Shown here in pieces: positions 1 to 12,496 of a DNA stretch of 64,000 nt (the stretch's first letter is position 1; every line of letters starts with the position of its first letter). The translations under genes and the position numbers were made by a program. The stretch lies in assembly GCA_000827265.1 (NCBI GenBank), contig KN834754.1, positions 1,256,831-1,320,830 on the forward strand, read 5' to 3'. This stretch comes from Collybiopsis luxurians FD-317 M1. Lineage: Eukaryota > Basidiomycota > Agaricomycetes > Agaricales > Omphalotaceae. Below the pieces are notes generated by a model. It was not told the origin of the DNA, made no database searches, and saw nothing but the letters and a program-made list of their open reading frames with translations.

Positions 1-3000
1 CAAACCACGCTCAGAAGAACAGCTTTCACTTTCACTGTCAAGGACCTTCGATCTCAGTCGCGCCCGTATAGACTAAGTATAGAGTATGAAGTCCTCGACA
101 AATCTGACAGTCCCATCAACATTTGATACCATTGAATATAGATCAAGGACACCGGGAAGAGTAGAGTTGCGCTGGAATGTCTCCACTTGACAATCGACGA
201 GAGAAAATGAGTCTAACATCAACCGGCAGTTGGAACTACTGAAAGTCTCCTTGACTACGCTCAGTTCCATTGTAACGATTGTGCTTGAACCCATCGCAGT
301 CTCCTCTTTCAAACGTGATCCACATCGATAGCTACCAATCGGTGGTCACTTGCATAAAATGCAGTCGTTTTAGCTTGTAACGGTTCCATCAAACTCGGCG
401 AATTTGTATTGTCCCGGATCTATCATTCCCTGCTTTTGCGGTGCTTCCACAGGTCGCCATCGTCTATCATCCGAGCCCGTCATCATCTGCGCTGAAAAAT
501 CAAGCGAGCCTGGTTCATCTTGCAATTATTCGACTGAAAAGATTTCTACTCCCCGTTAAAAATGAATAGAAGACTGTGCTTCGACTTGACATCGCCGACA
601 GCAGTGGCTGGTTTTTACCTGTAAAGAGTCAGGTCGCATTTTGTCTGGGGCCTGATTTCTAGCCTAGTGGTATCTTAGGCTTATCCTATTCAGTAACGTA
701 TCGATCCCTCATTAACTCTGTTACTTACCGATCCTTCTACTTTTTGCTTTCACAGTAATCTTCATCCTATCCTATCCTTATCATCCAATCACCCAAACCA
801 CTCACAGTGATAGGGAATCTAACACAGCCAGCGAGGGTTTTACCATGAGCTATCGCGGCCATAGCTTGGAGCCGCCGCGTTCAAGAAACTCTGAGTTTCT
901 TGGCTTTGTATATTTGACGATTAGCTCACAACCTCGAAGACATGGAGAGTATATATTGAACTGGGATTCAGATTTGTAGTTCGATTCATGATAACATGCA
1001 AACTCAGTGTCCAAGCTGACTAGCAATGAAGCTTGAAGCTTCATATCGCATGTCAACTGCATAATCATTCCGGTCAGTTCACCTCAACCTATGTCACGGA
1101 GGTCTTCTCCCCCCTTTCCGCTGACCATTCTGTGTTTGGCTCCACTACCGTTATTCTCTTCGTGCCTAGCTACTTTCAGACTTTGCGGATTCGGAAGCGA
1201 TATATCCGAAATCTCTCGATTCATAGGACCTGGTTGAACGGGTAAGTACAAAGAACGTACTATTCGACGTTGAGGATCAGGTGAGGCCTAGGAATTCAAG
1301 TCATTCATTCCATCCGTCGCTCTAAACCCTATCTGAGGCCCTAGGGGGAATGGTGCTCTAGGATATTGACATGTAATTTTAAAGTCTAAGACAGAGTTCG
1401 ACCCACCCAAACCTTACATCTCGCCGAGCCGGACGGAATTCGAACTACATGTTCATGGTGGACTATAGTGGCTCGAATGACGGCACGTATTTGAGGACTG
1501 GTCAGGATGTAGGTTGGGTACGAATAGGAAGAGGTTCTTCCGATTTGACACGAACAGCAGACAGACCCTACAGTCTACTATTAGCGAATTGTCGCAAACC
1601 GCAGCAGAATTTTTTATAGCTTACTGCGGGTTGCGATCTAAACTTATATGTAGAAACCCAAATGGCGGGCAAGGGAGTCTACATCCATCGAGGATGTCGC
1701 GGATATTTTTGGACAAAAAATATCAATCCAAAGAGCCCTAAAATAGAAAATGCGGGGCAAGGGATGCAAGCAAATAGACGCCGAGGTCACGAAAATAATC
1801 CGTTCCAATTGCACAAATGCAGCCGTACGAAAGGGTCGTAGTTTTAACCCAATGAACAAGAATGCAAATAACCGGTTTGTACAGCCCTGCCGGGTTTGCG
1901 AACCAAGCTAACTCCCCGTGGACAATGAGTAACTATTCCCGAATATCGTGTTCAACGGTACGACGGTAGAGAATGGCCCGCCTAGCCATCTTGTAGCTCA
2001 TAAATTCAAAAACTTCACAAGGCGCAACGACACGAGATATCAGGCACAATGTGAATTCACCAACGGAGCTCGCGTAGTAGGCGCATGTGTAAGTTTGCCC
2101 ACGCGCAACCGCTGCCAATCCCACAGCTCAACGCTTTTTTCCAAGGATTTTCTATGTTGTCAACGCGGGAAGGGAAACTCACTTGCGTTCTGAGCTTGCT
2201 CTGAGCTTGGGGTGCGAAAATGATGCAGATACTGTGTCGATGAAATGAGCATTGCTTTCGCGACGGTTCGAGTGAATGTTCTATGAGATTAAGGAATGAC
2301 GAATTGGAATATCGTCGAAAAATTTCCGAGCGGGAGTGAAGACAAGACCGGATAGGCATATCTGCCCTTCCTGCATGTGATAGGTACGGGGAAGAGGGAA
2401 CCATAGTCAGAAGTCTAAATCGGAGGCTCATTGAAATGATGGTGAATAGAAAAGACGGAGCTAAAGGACATAGAGCCAAGACAGTCATGGATAGGTACAG
2501 TCGCCGAGGTAGGAGAAACTGGATAGCTGGAGATAAAGTGCAAAGAGGAGGATACGCAAAAAATAGATGAATAAATGAGGTTGGTCCGTACGAGCAGAGA
2601 CCACGAGTTTACAGAGAAGAATCCTCGTGAGCTGAAAGAGTACCTGAATGGACTCTCTCTGCCAAAGCCAAAGGTAATTCCGAAGATTGGCCAGGACGAG
2701 CAGAGACCTACCGTGATCCGAAGGAGATACATACCGATAGTTATTGAGTGTCTGCCGACAAGAAATAAGAGAGCAAATTGAGCGTGTAGACCTGGACACC
2801 GTATATGGTGAGGACGCGCTGAGGAATGTCGGTAGCTCGGGCAGTCTTCGGAAAGGCAAGATAGAGAGATAATTACCAGTAAATGGTGAAGAAATGAAGA
2901 AAAATGAGTAGTTGAGGAAGAAATGGAGAGAATTCTGGGATTGCTCATGAGCGGTTCAGTTAGAGGGACGAGCCGATGAGAAGGATCAGTTCATCACTGG

Positions 3001-3044
3001 CTCGGTTGTACATAACCATATGAACCCAAAATTGGGCCAAGCGA
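1..3044. other. Region without a supported gene
   Basis: I see no gene here that I can support. The open frames on both strands are short or have compositions (serine and arginine rich, no domain, no consistent splice joins) expected by chance. One minus frame at 73-312 (79 aa) is the least noise-like but has no recognisable domain. The last few hundred bases are the promoter side of the bZIP gene. Confidence 0.5.
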
Positions 3045-3051
3045 TATAAAT
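3045..3051 (+). promoter_or_regulatory. TATA box of the bZIP gene
   Basis: A TATAAAT stands 52 bases before the ATG at 3103, a usual distance for a short 5' leader. No other element is evident. Confidence 0.45.
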
Positions 3052-3102
3052 CCGGTCAAACGCTCCTTTAAAAAGTCTCTCATCATCTCTGTCTCTTTTG
3101 GA

Positions 3103-4823
3103 ATGCAAAGACCAGCCTCTCTGCAAATGAGCCAAATTATTTCTTCAGACGCTCCCCTTCTTTCACCCACTGAACATTCATACCACTCTCCCACAGCCGA
3201 CTCGTTCACCTACAACTATTATTTGCCTCCTTCCCCACCAAATTCTGTTGGTTCTGGCGTAACTGAGTCGCCTATCCCTGCAGAAAGAGTCCTCAAGATG
3301 AGAACAGTCTCCGACGAAGAAATGTGCATTTCTACTCATAAACTTTTCGACATTAACGAGGCTCAATACCCTCACAAACCGTCGCTAGAGGCCTCAGGCT
3401 CGGCATCAGCGATGAACTCGCAGCAGCGACCAACGATTTCTATCAAACCCCCTACTGCGCCGCTAAAACGTTCCGCCAGTCCGAGTCCTTCCGTGACCGC
3501 GCCTAAAAAGCGTACAGTCGGCGAACGGATCAGCACCAAAGATTTCGTCCCACCGGACGTATCAGGGCTTTCAAAACGCGAAGCACGATTAGTGAAGAAT
3601 CGGGCTGCCGCTTTCCTCAGTCGCCAGAGAAAAAGAGAAGAGTTCGAGACCATGGAAGTGTACGTCATGAAACCTTTTTTACTCTCCATACCACCAAGCT
3701 CATGCACGTCTTTTACTCTATATAGACGTGTAGCTGAACTGGAGCAAGAAAACGCTAAATTATTGGCTCTATCCCAGAAGGGTGAACCTTCTTCGCATCC
3801 GAAATCTCAGTCGGAGAACGAACTCGCTTCGGAGGTAGAATTGCTTCGCGCTCAGTTGGCCAGTGCTCGGCAACGAGAATATGAACTCAGTCAAGAACTA
3901 GCTATGAAATCTGAAAATAGGGATCCTCAGATAAAAGTCGAATCTGTCGAACCAACTTTCTCAACATTGTCACCTCGTTCACAAGTACCGCACAAATCAG
4001 CGGCCAGCCTCGGACTTATGGTATGCTGACTCTCGTGTCTCCTCTCCGAAGCATCAGCTTAATTACATGCAAGCAGGTACTCTTATGCGCTCTGCCCACT
4101 CTCCTGTCTATGCCCACTCAGAACCCCTTCCCCACAAACTTCTCGCTTCCAACCGCTATGCCGGCATCAGCTTCATCTTTTGATTTCAACTCTGTCCTTC
4201 CTAGCGATTTTGACTGGACACGAAACTCGATCATGGATCTAGATGTGGATAACCAAGGCAGGATATCATCCCTTCCCCAGAAACTCGAGTTCACCAATCC
4301 GGAGCTCTCAAAATCTCTTGGCGGCTTGGATATCTCATTCGATGCTGTTCCTCAAGAGGACGGCAAAATTCGAGTTCGTATCCATCCCTCGTCGTCGGCC
4401 TCGTCGCGAGCGGGATCACCGGGCGCTGCCAATGCCGTTTCAAATCCTGATGCTCCTGGCGCGCTTGATCTCGACTTATGGGGTCTTTCCGATGCAGATA
4501 ATCCTGCTGTACAGCCGGCTTTCTCGTCTGAACCTTCATCATATAACAGTGTTTCATCAAGTTTCATGGCTTATTCTCCTTCCAGTTCGAACGGAGATCC
4601 CTTCTTGGGAGTTGGTGGCCCGACATATCATGATTTCGGAGGTCTATCCCCGTTCTCCGGCTCTTCAGACCCGGACTTTGATTTCGGACGGGCTTCTGAT
4701 TATTCTCCATCCTTGACAGGAAGCGATAGCTTGCCCGGCAGCAGACGTCGTGTTAGGATAGCCCTCAAAAGCATGCCCGTTACTGGTGGCGAAGGAGGCG
4801 AATGGGAGGTTCAGATCTGCTAA
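3103..4823 (+). CDS. bZIP transcription factor
   Basis: Nuclear DNA-binding regulator of the basic-leucine zipper class. Three exons, 3103-3659, 3726-4020 and 4077-4823, give 532 aa. The basic region (about residues 165-185) carries the NRAAAFLSRQRKRE core. The first intron has a perfect GTACGT donor and interrupts the domain just before the zipper; splicing restores EVRVAELEQENAKL, which the unspliced frame does not. The zipper and a following coiled coil continue to about residue 255. The N terminus is Ser/Pro rich, and the C-terminal 250 residues are Ser/Asp/Pro rich and probably activating. The basic region recalls the fungal Hac1/HacA (unfolded-protein-response) and ATF6/CREB-like groups, but I cannot assign a pathway. 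The second intron could use an acceptor three bases earlier. Confidence in the class is high, in the subfamily low. Confidence 0.93.
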
Positions 4824-6238
4824 ACTATAAACTGCCCGGGTAAACCTCAATTTATCATGCTATTTATTCCATGTCCTCTCAAAAAAATCTTGACATGCGC
4901 AACTCATGGGTCATCCTGAGCTTCTTTCTCATGCCGCCCCTTAAAATTATGCGTTCATGTATATTTTACATTTACTTTGTCCTTGGGGATGTCAGTGAGC
5001 ACACTTTTCTTTTCTTGTGGTATATATTACTATACCCTGGATTCTGGTTCTCTTCTTGCTATTTTATCACTCTGGCTTTCGTTTCTCTCTTCCTCTACCA
5101 CTTGTATCACTATCTCGACCAAGCTTACATTTCAGTTTAAAGTACTTAGCGCAAAAGTAACGTAGTCCATTTTCTTTCATGGACCAAGCCCCATAAGTCC
5201 TTTTTCATTCGGAAAATCTGTATCGCCTGAATAGAATATACTCAAATTGTACATCTCCTTCCTGCCGACGTTCCTTGCTGTGTATATAGCGTTCTTATTT
5301 ATAGCATCTGTACTACCAGTCGGTTCCTAGGTACCATACCTACGAATGGACCAACCATTTGCATACGGCAATTTACGTTGTGCGCAGACAATAATATCGT
5401 CCTTGAGCCAAAGATGGGGAACGAATCGTAACCTCGAGAATTAGAAGTGATACCAACACTCCCTTGAGCTCTCCTTTCGTCTTCATTTCGTCTCAGCCGG
5501 TCCCCTAAAATGTACGAGGAGCACCCACTGTACAACAGCCTAAGCCGACAAACCGAACCGTGGACTCTTTAAAAAAAGAACACACGCCGAACGTAAAATG
5601 ACCACGGGCATCTTTTTTCTTCTTTTTTATCGGCGTAGGAACACAATTGGTTGTGATTGAGGGACAATCCCCACCCATGCTCCCATGTACAGCGATAACA
5701 GCATCAGTTGTTGTAAATGTTGTACATAAGTAACATTCATCGAAGTTGTCAAGCTGTGTGGCTGGCGGGCATCTAACCAGGTTCAGTTCAGTCCAACTGT
5801 TCAGTTTTGATAGGTGCAAATAAAGACGAAATGATTTATCTGATGACATCGAGGGGGCAAATGTAGTGACTTTATTGACGGCAGCGGTTGATTAAAATAT
5901 GAAATAGGACGGAGGACGCGGAATAGGAGCAAACGGCCGAGCGCAGTTAAGACACTGGTTTGCACTCGCCTCGAGGTTTATTGGGGATTTCGCGGACATG
6001 AAAGTTGTCTACAACAAGCTTGATACCTCGAAGAAGCTCAGATTTTTCCATCCGACCGTCGTGAGGTCGTTTACGGGGAACACTTCTATGTGTGTGAATA
6101 TATAGCGGGTGTTGTGGGCGGGAGCGAACAGCGCAAGTTCTCACTCTATGATTTCATGATAGGCTACAGTATGCGGGAGCAACACGGTCGAGCGGGTTCC
6201 TCAAAGCGAGCCGAGGGGACGAGCTGCTCGGCATAGGG
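4824..6238. other. Region without a supported gene
   Basis: This stretch follows the bZIP gene. The first 350 bases are T rich and look like 3' untranslated sequence. A plus-strand segment at about 5954-6107 reads without stops in a protein-like way (frame through the ATG at 5998) but has no start or domain I recognise; it may belong to the decayed gene downstream. Nothing else is supportable. Confidence 0.4.
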
Positions 6239-6940
6239 ATGAACTCCATACGAACAGCAAAATCTAGGGCGAGGACTTTGAACGTTCCAGTTTTGCTCGC
6301 GAGTCCCTATCCACTTGCATCACGAAAGATTACCGTAGATGGCGTACTCTCTGAAAGGCCTAGGAATATTGAAATGACACATAGGATTGAAAAATTCATC
6401 AAAAATTGAGCCATCAAAGTGGAAGTACCTTCGGATGGTACCGTATATATTGTATGATATTCGAGGCTACTAACTGCGATCGACCCAGATTTTGGACAAT
6501 CGTTTTGCAGAGTCGTCGGAGCACGCACGACCACCCTGCAAGGCAGTCAGAATTACAGTCGCACGACCTTCGAGGTCTTCTGGCGTGGTCTAGCATCGAC
6601 TGTTCAATTGGTCTTAGGCAAACAACTGTCTGCGCACCTGAGGTATGTCCGGAGGTGCTAAGTATATCACACAGGAGAGGTCGAGACATGAGCTGTGATC
6701 GACCTGTTTCGACCAGCCATGGGGAAATATCCTGGAATACCCTCTCCCAATTTACATTGACCCTCCTGGTCCTGAATATCTGACATCGCACGTCAAACAT
6801 GGCAGACTCAGAGACCTGGTCGAAAAGAATCTCGAAAATGGCCCTACTGGTGTCTCGGCGGAGAGGTCCAGAGTCTCTACAAGGGGTGCTATAAATCAGG
6901 CATTGAAGCATTATTTTCTCCTCAGTGGGACTAGTACCGC
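6239..6940 (+). pseudogene. Probable decayed multi-exon gene
   Basis: Coding-like segments on the plus strand are separated by intact splice signals but do not join in frame. An ATG at 6239 opens about 51 codons and hits a stop at about 6392. A candidate intron at 6438-6510 has a GTACCG donor, a textbook CTACTAAC branch site at 6467-6474 and a TTTTGCAG acceptor. A second open segment (about 6511-6642) ends at a GTATGT donor, and a third open segment runs from 6717 to about 6905, yet it is in the wrong phase for the join. Surviving splice signals with broken frames suggest a gene fragment that has accumulated indels. I do not recognise the family. It could also be two unrelated fragments. Confidence 0.3.
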
Positions 6941-6972
6941 TTACCCCACAGCCACTTCAATCTTGATCTAAC

Positions 6973-7432
6973 AGGAGCAACCCTATCAAACTTGGCCTCA
7001 ACTCCCTTGTTATCCTGTTTGCCTGCGTCTGCGCGGGGCGAGCATTCAATTGTGCTGTCTGCCCTTCGACAATCGTTCATAATGGCATAACGAGCACCTT
7101 CGTTTTGGCAACAGAAGACGAAGATAACATCGTACAATGCGCGTAAGGTCCCCTATTCAGCATAATCTTCATCATTCTTGAGTAGTTTTCGATAGGTATA
7201 CTGAGTCTGACAACGACATTCCAATCTGTGCTTTCTTCGTAAGTACCAAGAATCCATCTCTATGGGCGGAGATAGCTCGACTACGAACCAGTCTTGGCTG
7301 ATGATGAACTTCCTACATTGCTAGAATATCGACGGAGAACTGCTGATTGGAACCACGGGGACAAATTGTCCTGGCGTAGTACCTTTGGCCGTCTTTCCTG
7401 GAGTTGGAACGTGCATCGCTTCCTATTCGTAG
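6973..7432 (+). CDS. Small secreted cysteine-rich protein, start codon uncertain
   Basis: Exons at about 6973-7142, 7196-7238 and 7325-7432 join in phase at GTAAGG and GTAAGT donors and give about 106 residues. The N terminus is a signal-peptide-like run (LGLNSLVILFACVCAG), followed by a short mature domain with six cysteines (CAVC, QCAY, PICAFF, TNCPG, GTCIAS) ending at a TAG. Cys-x-x-Cys-Pro near the mature N terminus is common in small secreted proteins of mushrooms; function unknown. The puzzling point is the start. Where the ATG should be, the frame has AGG (6973-6975), with a stop just upstream. Either the start has mutated and this is a young pseudogene, or an upstream exon supplies the ATG through the acceptor ending at 6974. 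A TATAAAT at 6890-6896 would suit a start at this position. Confidence 0.5.
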
Positions 7433-9379
7433 GTTTCTGTTCATTCGTATCGGTGCTCTCGTTACTGATGCAAACCACTATGATTGTTGCAGTGATCCTC
7501 AGTAAAGAGTTTGAAGTTGTACTCCGTCATCCCTCTTCATAGATACGGGTGGAAAGAAACGATAAATAAACCTTTAGTGCACCAGAGCGAGATACCCGAT
7601 CATTGCAAGAATCTTACCATGGCGATGGCGCATTGTGCGCAAAGCCTCGAAGTTCATAACTCAGAGATGCGCGGAAACTTTTGGAATAGGCTCCTGAAGC
7701 GCGTCGACGCGTCGATATACGCGTTCTCTCAACAAGCATCAGTTCTATTGTGTTGAGAATATTTTTTCAATGAGTTCGATTTAGATGGAAGCCCAAAAGC
7801 GGCGCGTTTCAACTCGGCAATATAGATCAGGTCACACAAAACTTACTGTACTGAGCGGTGCTCTTGCCTCCCAAGTCTCTGGCACTTCAAAGTGTTTTGA
7901 TCGAACCCATTTTGACTGGCTATGCCTGTGCGAACGTTGTCCCTAATGTATATATTGGAGAATATGAAGTTTAGGGCTGGCGGTTAGAAAGAAGGCGGAC
8001 GAGAGGTGAATCTCACGGTGGCACGCGCTTACGTGGGTCCGCGGTCCCGTGAAGACCAGATGACTTAAAACAGAGAACTTCGAAGTCTGCTTGAATAATA
8101 ATAAAAAGAGACGTTCATCGTTCATAGCGAGACAATAATCATGATGCGTACACAACATAGCTATCATAAACACGGTCGGTGAAAGAAATCAGTTGTTCTC
8201 AGCACATCGATTGTAGAAACGAAACTTAAACGTTAAACGTTCAGTTCATCCCGTTAAGAGAGAAGCCCCAGAGTTCGACAAACTTCATAGTGCGAAGGCC
8301 CACCCAAGTAAAATTCCAAAGTTATGCCCATAGCCACTATTCACTCAACACTCTGGGTCAAACCGGAAGACTCAGCATCAACGAGTGCTGAGTCTGATTC
8401 TAATCATTGCGATTCGCAGTGCGCGATCAGTGGTACCGTGTTATTTAGGCGACTTTTGACGGATTCAATAGAAACAATGTATACTCGAGAGGAGCTCCAC
8501 GCAGTCTAGGTTATTCCCTGGCTGCCATTCCGACGTAGACCAATCCTTCCCCACACGGAGAAGTCAGGACTCAGGAAAACGTTGCATTCATCCAGACCGA
8601 AAAGCTCCTAGAAGTCGTGCCAATGACTTATTCTGGACTAGCTCTGAGCTCATTTGCTGGAATTGAACCGCTTGTGAGCCTTGACCTTGACTCAAAGCAT
8701 CGGATGCGAACAAGGCTTGTTTTATTCAAGTCGGCGCAAATCGCGTTTCCGTTGAAGTCTATTTTCTTGTTGTGTGAAAAGGTGCGCGAACACGAAGGAT
8801 ACAGTTGGGATACAGTCCCCGAGGAACCGTGAGGAACCGTCCGGAACCTTCCAAGTGCTTCCAAGTGACCCGAGTAGACCCGATACCTGTGTCACTTGGA
8901 ATAATTTTGGTCCATAGATTGCATCACTTACATCTCTGAGAAGCCGTAGAAAGTCAAGGCGACACGAGGCTTATTCTGGAATCATCCAGGTCTCAAGAAA
9001 ATCGGTCTCGTTCTTGGAATGTGCTCAAAATATCAGAACTAGTTTCAGGAAGTACAAAGTTGACCGTGATAACTCGCGAGCTTACCCAGTACTGCTTTGT
9101 TGAAAGCACTAGGCCTCTAAATAGCCCCTTTCGGAAATCTTGTTGTAAGGCAAGAACACGAATGAAAGATGCGATACGAAGTATGTCTAAAGGAAGATTT
9201 CGCCTGTAACTGCTGTCTTCTGCGTTGCTCCAGTCCGATTCCACGTAATATATGGATCGATTCGTGCTTGGACATTGCTGACACACTTCACAAGTAGCGA
9301 ATAAATATATTATCTCTAGTGCGGTAGACACTGATATTTAGTCCATGGTCAACACCAAACCCAAGTTTCATGTCCCAAG
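7433..9379. other. Region without a supported gene
   Basis: No frame here shows a domain or a consistent exon chain. A short local repeat (gaggaaccgt twice in tandem near 8820-8840, then ccaagtg repeats) is the only structure I noticed. Confidence 0.4.
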
Positions 9380-10180
9380 TCACGCAGAGAATTTGATAGC
9401 AGCCTCTAACCATCGTTTGGTGACCCGTGCGCCACCAACTTCGAATTCCTTGAAGTCGGGATGAGCAAGAAGAGTTTGTTCTAGCTCGGCAATATCTTTT
9501 GCTCGGATCGTGGTCCTATGTACATGGGATTAGCTCGAGGTGTAATCACGCATTAAGAAAAGAGACCTGCCTTGCGGTGATAGACACTAATGTGTCTGGA
9601 TCTAGGGTCTTCTTCCAAGTAGCATAGGCAGGGATCGTAATGTACATAATCGGGTCTCCAAACATATCTTTAGCCCATCTGCGCATAGAGCTGTTGGAAC
9701 CAGACGCCTTCTTGGAACGTTCTTGCTCCTGGACGAATTCTGAATCGTGATAAACAGTGCCGTTGGGGCTACAGAAAGAACCGCAGGTGTGTGAGCGACG
9801 AAGCTTTGTTTCCAGGAATCATAACGGGAGGTAAGCACTTACGATATGAACTCGCCCCCTCCAAGCAAGAACATCGCCATCTCATCCACTGTAAGCAACT
9901 GGTCGGTCCAGTTATTCAAATCCCTCCTTCTTTTCTTCCGATACTGGCAGCCACCAGACGTCGGGGTGCCCGTAGACCCATCCCGTTTGCCAGGAAAGAA
10001 CTCGGGGTAATTATTCCGCACCTCAATTTCCCGACGCTGGGCCTGACGCAGGACTTTGGGAGAGAGAATTCGAGAGCCAGGCTTCGCCGGGGCAGCACCG
10101 GAGTCTATAGCCAGGAATCCTGGAATGAGACACAGAAGAAGTAGGCTGAAAGCCACAAAGGTCCGGGGAAGTTCGAGCAT
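9380..10180 (-). CDS. Unknown secreted protein
   Basis: Three exons on the minus strand, 10180-9843, 9768-9571 and 9515-9380, make 223 aa. Residues 1-25 form a clear signal peptide (TFVAFSLLLLCLIPGFLA), so the product should enter the secretory pathway. The mature part has a basic stretch (KKRRRD, about residue 83) that could be a processing site, one N-glycosylation sequon (NGT) just after the first splice join, and no domain I recognise. The first join uses a consensus GTAAGT donor. The second works in frame only with a GC donor (AAG|GCAGGT), giving an uninterrupted amphipathic C terminus (AKDIAELEQTLLAHPDF). A GT donor four bases further on gives a poor frame. Low conservation expected; no function inferred. 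Confidence 0.72.
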
Positions 10181-11187
10181 GTTTAGCAGCTAGTTTGAGA
10201 TGATGCTGCGATTCGAGGCTATGATCAGGAGCCCAGTACTGATAACACTGAGAAGATGACCTGCAAAAAGTGGGCAATAGACAGGGAATGGACTGCTCGA
10301 AGCAGTGGCTCTCGGGCTTTTATTGCTCCTAGTAGATCGACCTCCTTTCCGCTCACGACATGATTCAGATCGTAGCACGGTAGACTTTCACCTCAGGAAG
10401 GGGTAGAGAAAGCAGAATAGGGAGCGGAAAGGAGGAGAGCGAGAGCGGAGAAAGGTGAATTCATTGGAGAATTTCGAACAGGAGTAAAATGAAGAGACTT
10501 GCGAGAAAAAAAAAATGGTACACAAAGGAAGCCACTAGGACGATGAATGATTGAAATCAAACATTTTTGAAGCTTGACGAAGTAAGTGTTCGACCTCACA
10601 AACGTTAGGTGAAGATCATATAAACTTGAGCCTTGTTCCCAGAGCCTCGTCAACCAGCAGTTCAAGTTCGATATTCCGGAGAAGAAACACGCATCGGGAG
10701 GAGCTCGAAAACTCACTATTTAGTGGACTCTTCTGGCCCAAGCTATATCATAGGAAAGATGTCTGATAATGGGCGATAGGAAGTCCCGGTCAGCCACCAG
10801 TACCGTGACTGTCTTGACCGTCTTGACACGGTTTACAACAAAGCACATAATAATTCGGAGAGAAGACAAACAGTGAACCCCATTCAGGAACACCAAAAGA
10901 CTTCACGTTGGAAGAAAATGAATGCGATACTTGGAATTTCATCTGGAATGAAAGCTGAAATGTGTGTTTGTCCGATAAGATCGCAGTCAAAGATCATATA
11001 TATATTATTATTAGTGGCAATCTAGCAGTCAAATACAGATCAAGGCATACATATATGTACATGGAAACTGAATCTACCGATGAGATATTATCTATACAAA
11101 AATTTTACAGTAGTTCTAGAATTAAACAGGTCATGCATAAGTAGGGTATACACCTACAGTCTAGACCTTTTCGCGTCGTTATTCATT
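10181..11187. other. Region without a supported gene
   Basis: This is upstream of the secreted minus-strand gene and downstream of the minus-strand F-box gene. AT-rich stretches near 11000-11100 include a TATATATATTATTATT run. No coding frame is supportable. Confidence 0.4.
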
Positions 11188-12135
11188 TCAAACCTGGTTC
11201 CAAAAACTACGACCCGTCTTGGAGTCAGCATGTCTCCATTGCTTCCCCCAATCCCCAAGCTCCCCTTTCACCAGAACAAGCCTCGAGTCAAGCTCTGCGA
11301 CTTGGCGCATCATATCCCAAATATCGCTCTCTTCGACGTTCTCGTCCGGCGCCCAAGACTGCGGGATCATCACGACCGCGAGCGTACAGAGGGTCGGACG
11401 CGTGAGCAAAATGGAACGTACTTGTTCCTCAAACTTCTGGTCGTTCTCGACATTAGAATTGACGCGACGGGAAAGTTGGAGATGAGTAAGGTTTGGGAGG
11501 GTGCCGAAGGCTCGGAGGATTTCTTCTGGACTCGTCCAGCCCTCGCCCGGCTCAGATATACGAAGATGGGAAACGGATTCACTCGCGGAATCGGCGAGCT
11601 GCGAAGGCTTGCAGATTGCATGTGGTATTTGGATACCATCTGGGGACTGCAGGGTGATCTCCGAGACACCTCCGTCGGCCCTTTTTTCCATGATGGACGT
11701 CAAACAGTCCGCGCCAAACCACATTGACAGAATGAGGGACCTGGCACCGGTGCAGACGGCAATGGCGCGCTGAGCGCGTTCATAGCTGACACCGTTCTGA
11801 GGCTTGTAAGAGACGACGAGCTTCTTTACATGTGAATTAAAGAACGCTGGTGGTCGAGAGAGTGTGGTACGATGAAAGAGAGTGACAGATTCTTTGGAGT
11901 GGAGGACGACTGTTCGGTAGAGGATGATGTCAACCAACAGACTAATTGCTCTGGATATCGTCGACAAAACGCTCGGTTTAGTGTCGGCGAGGACGAGTTC
12001 AAGGATTTCGAGCACAAGCTCCGCTGGCAAATTCAGCAAGGGGCTTGGCTTTGCTGAGACGAGGGATAAAGAGAACCTGCGGGGTCGCGAGCTCTTAGGG
12101 ACGGGAGTCACGGTAGTAGTGGTGGTGAATGTCAT
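11188..12135 (-). CDS. F-box-like domain protein
   Basis: Single-exon gene of 315 aa. Residues about 30-75 fit the F-box pattern (LLNLPAELVLEILELVL...), the module that binds Skp1 and makes the protein a substrate adaptor of an SCF ubiquitin ligase. The rest is the variable, weakly leucine-patterned region typical of agaricomycete F-box proteins (for example LPNLTHLQLSRRV), which would choose the target. The frame stays open upstream to 12633, but that extension overlaps the last coding exon of the deacetylase gene in another frame, so the ATG at 12135-12133 is the better start. The gene follows the deacetylase by about 360 bases on the same strand. No target can be inferred. Confidence 0.75.
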   Translation of the reverse strand: MTFTTTTTVTPVPKSSRPRRFSLSLVSAKPSPLLNLPAELVLEILELVLADTKPSVLSTISRAISLLVDIILYRTVVLHSKESVTLFHRTTLSRPPAFFNSHVKKLVVSYKPQNGVSYERAQRAIAVCTGARSLILSMWFGADCLTSIMEKRADGGVSEITLQSPDGIQIPHAICKPSQLADSASESVSHLRISEPGEGWTSPEEILRAFGTLPNLTHLQLSRRVNSNVENDQKFEEQVRSILLTRPTLCTLAVVMIPQSWAPDENVEESDIWDMMRQVAELDSRLVLVKGELGDWGKQWRHADSKTGRSFWNQV

Positions 12136-12496
12136 GGTAAAAAGATGTCGACACTGCCAGACGCCCGAACTAGATAAGGGGATCTTAAAAATTTTTTGGA
12201 CCGGGTTAAATATACTTCCAAATCCGTGAAAAACGCGTGATCGGGAACGATTACACGCGTTTTGTTCATCTGATGACGACGTAAAAGCTCGAAGTTGATT
12301 CATAGATACCAACTGGCATTCATTCCAAAAACAGAACCCCCAATCGACGCCATTCGACTCTCTGACGACTTCTAGGTTGAGGAACACAACGGGAAAGGTT
12401 CGGGAAAACTCGGTATCCAAATAAGTAAATTGGATTCCACTATAGATAAGATCAAAAATTATCTTTACCCCAGATGGAGCCAAACGGAGCTCAAAC

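Noticed and set aside
2057..2948. Two overlapping minus frames of 143 and 177 aa
   Set aside because: Ser/Phe/Ile/Arg-rich compositions without domain or splice pattern; likely chance frames upstream of the bZIP gene.
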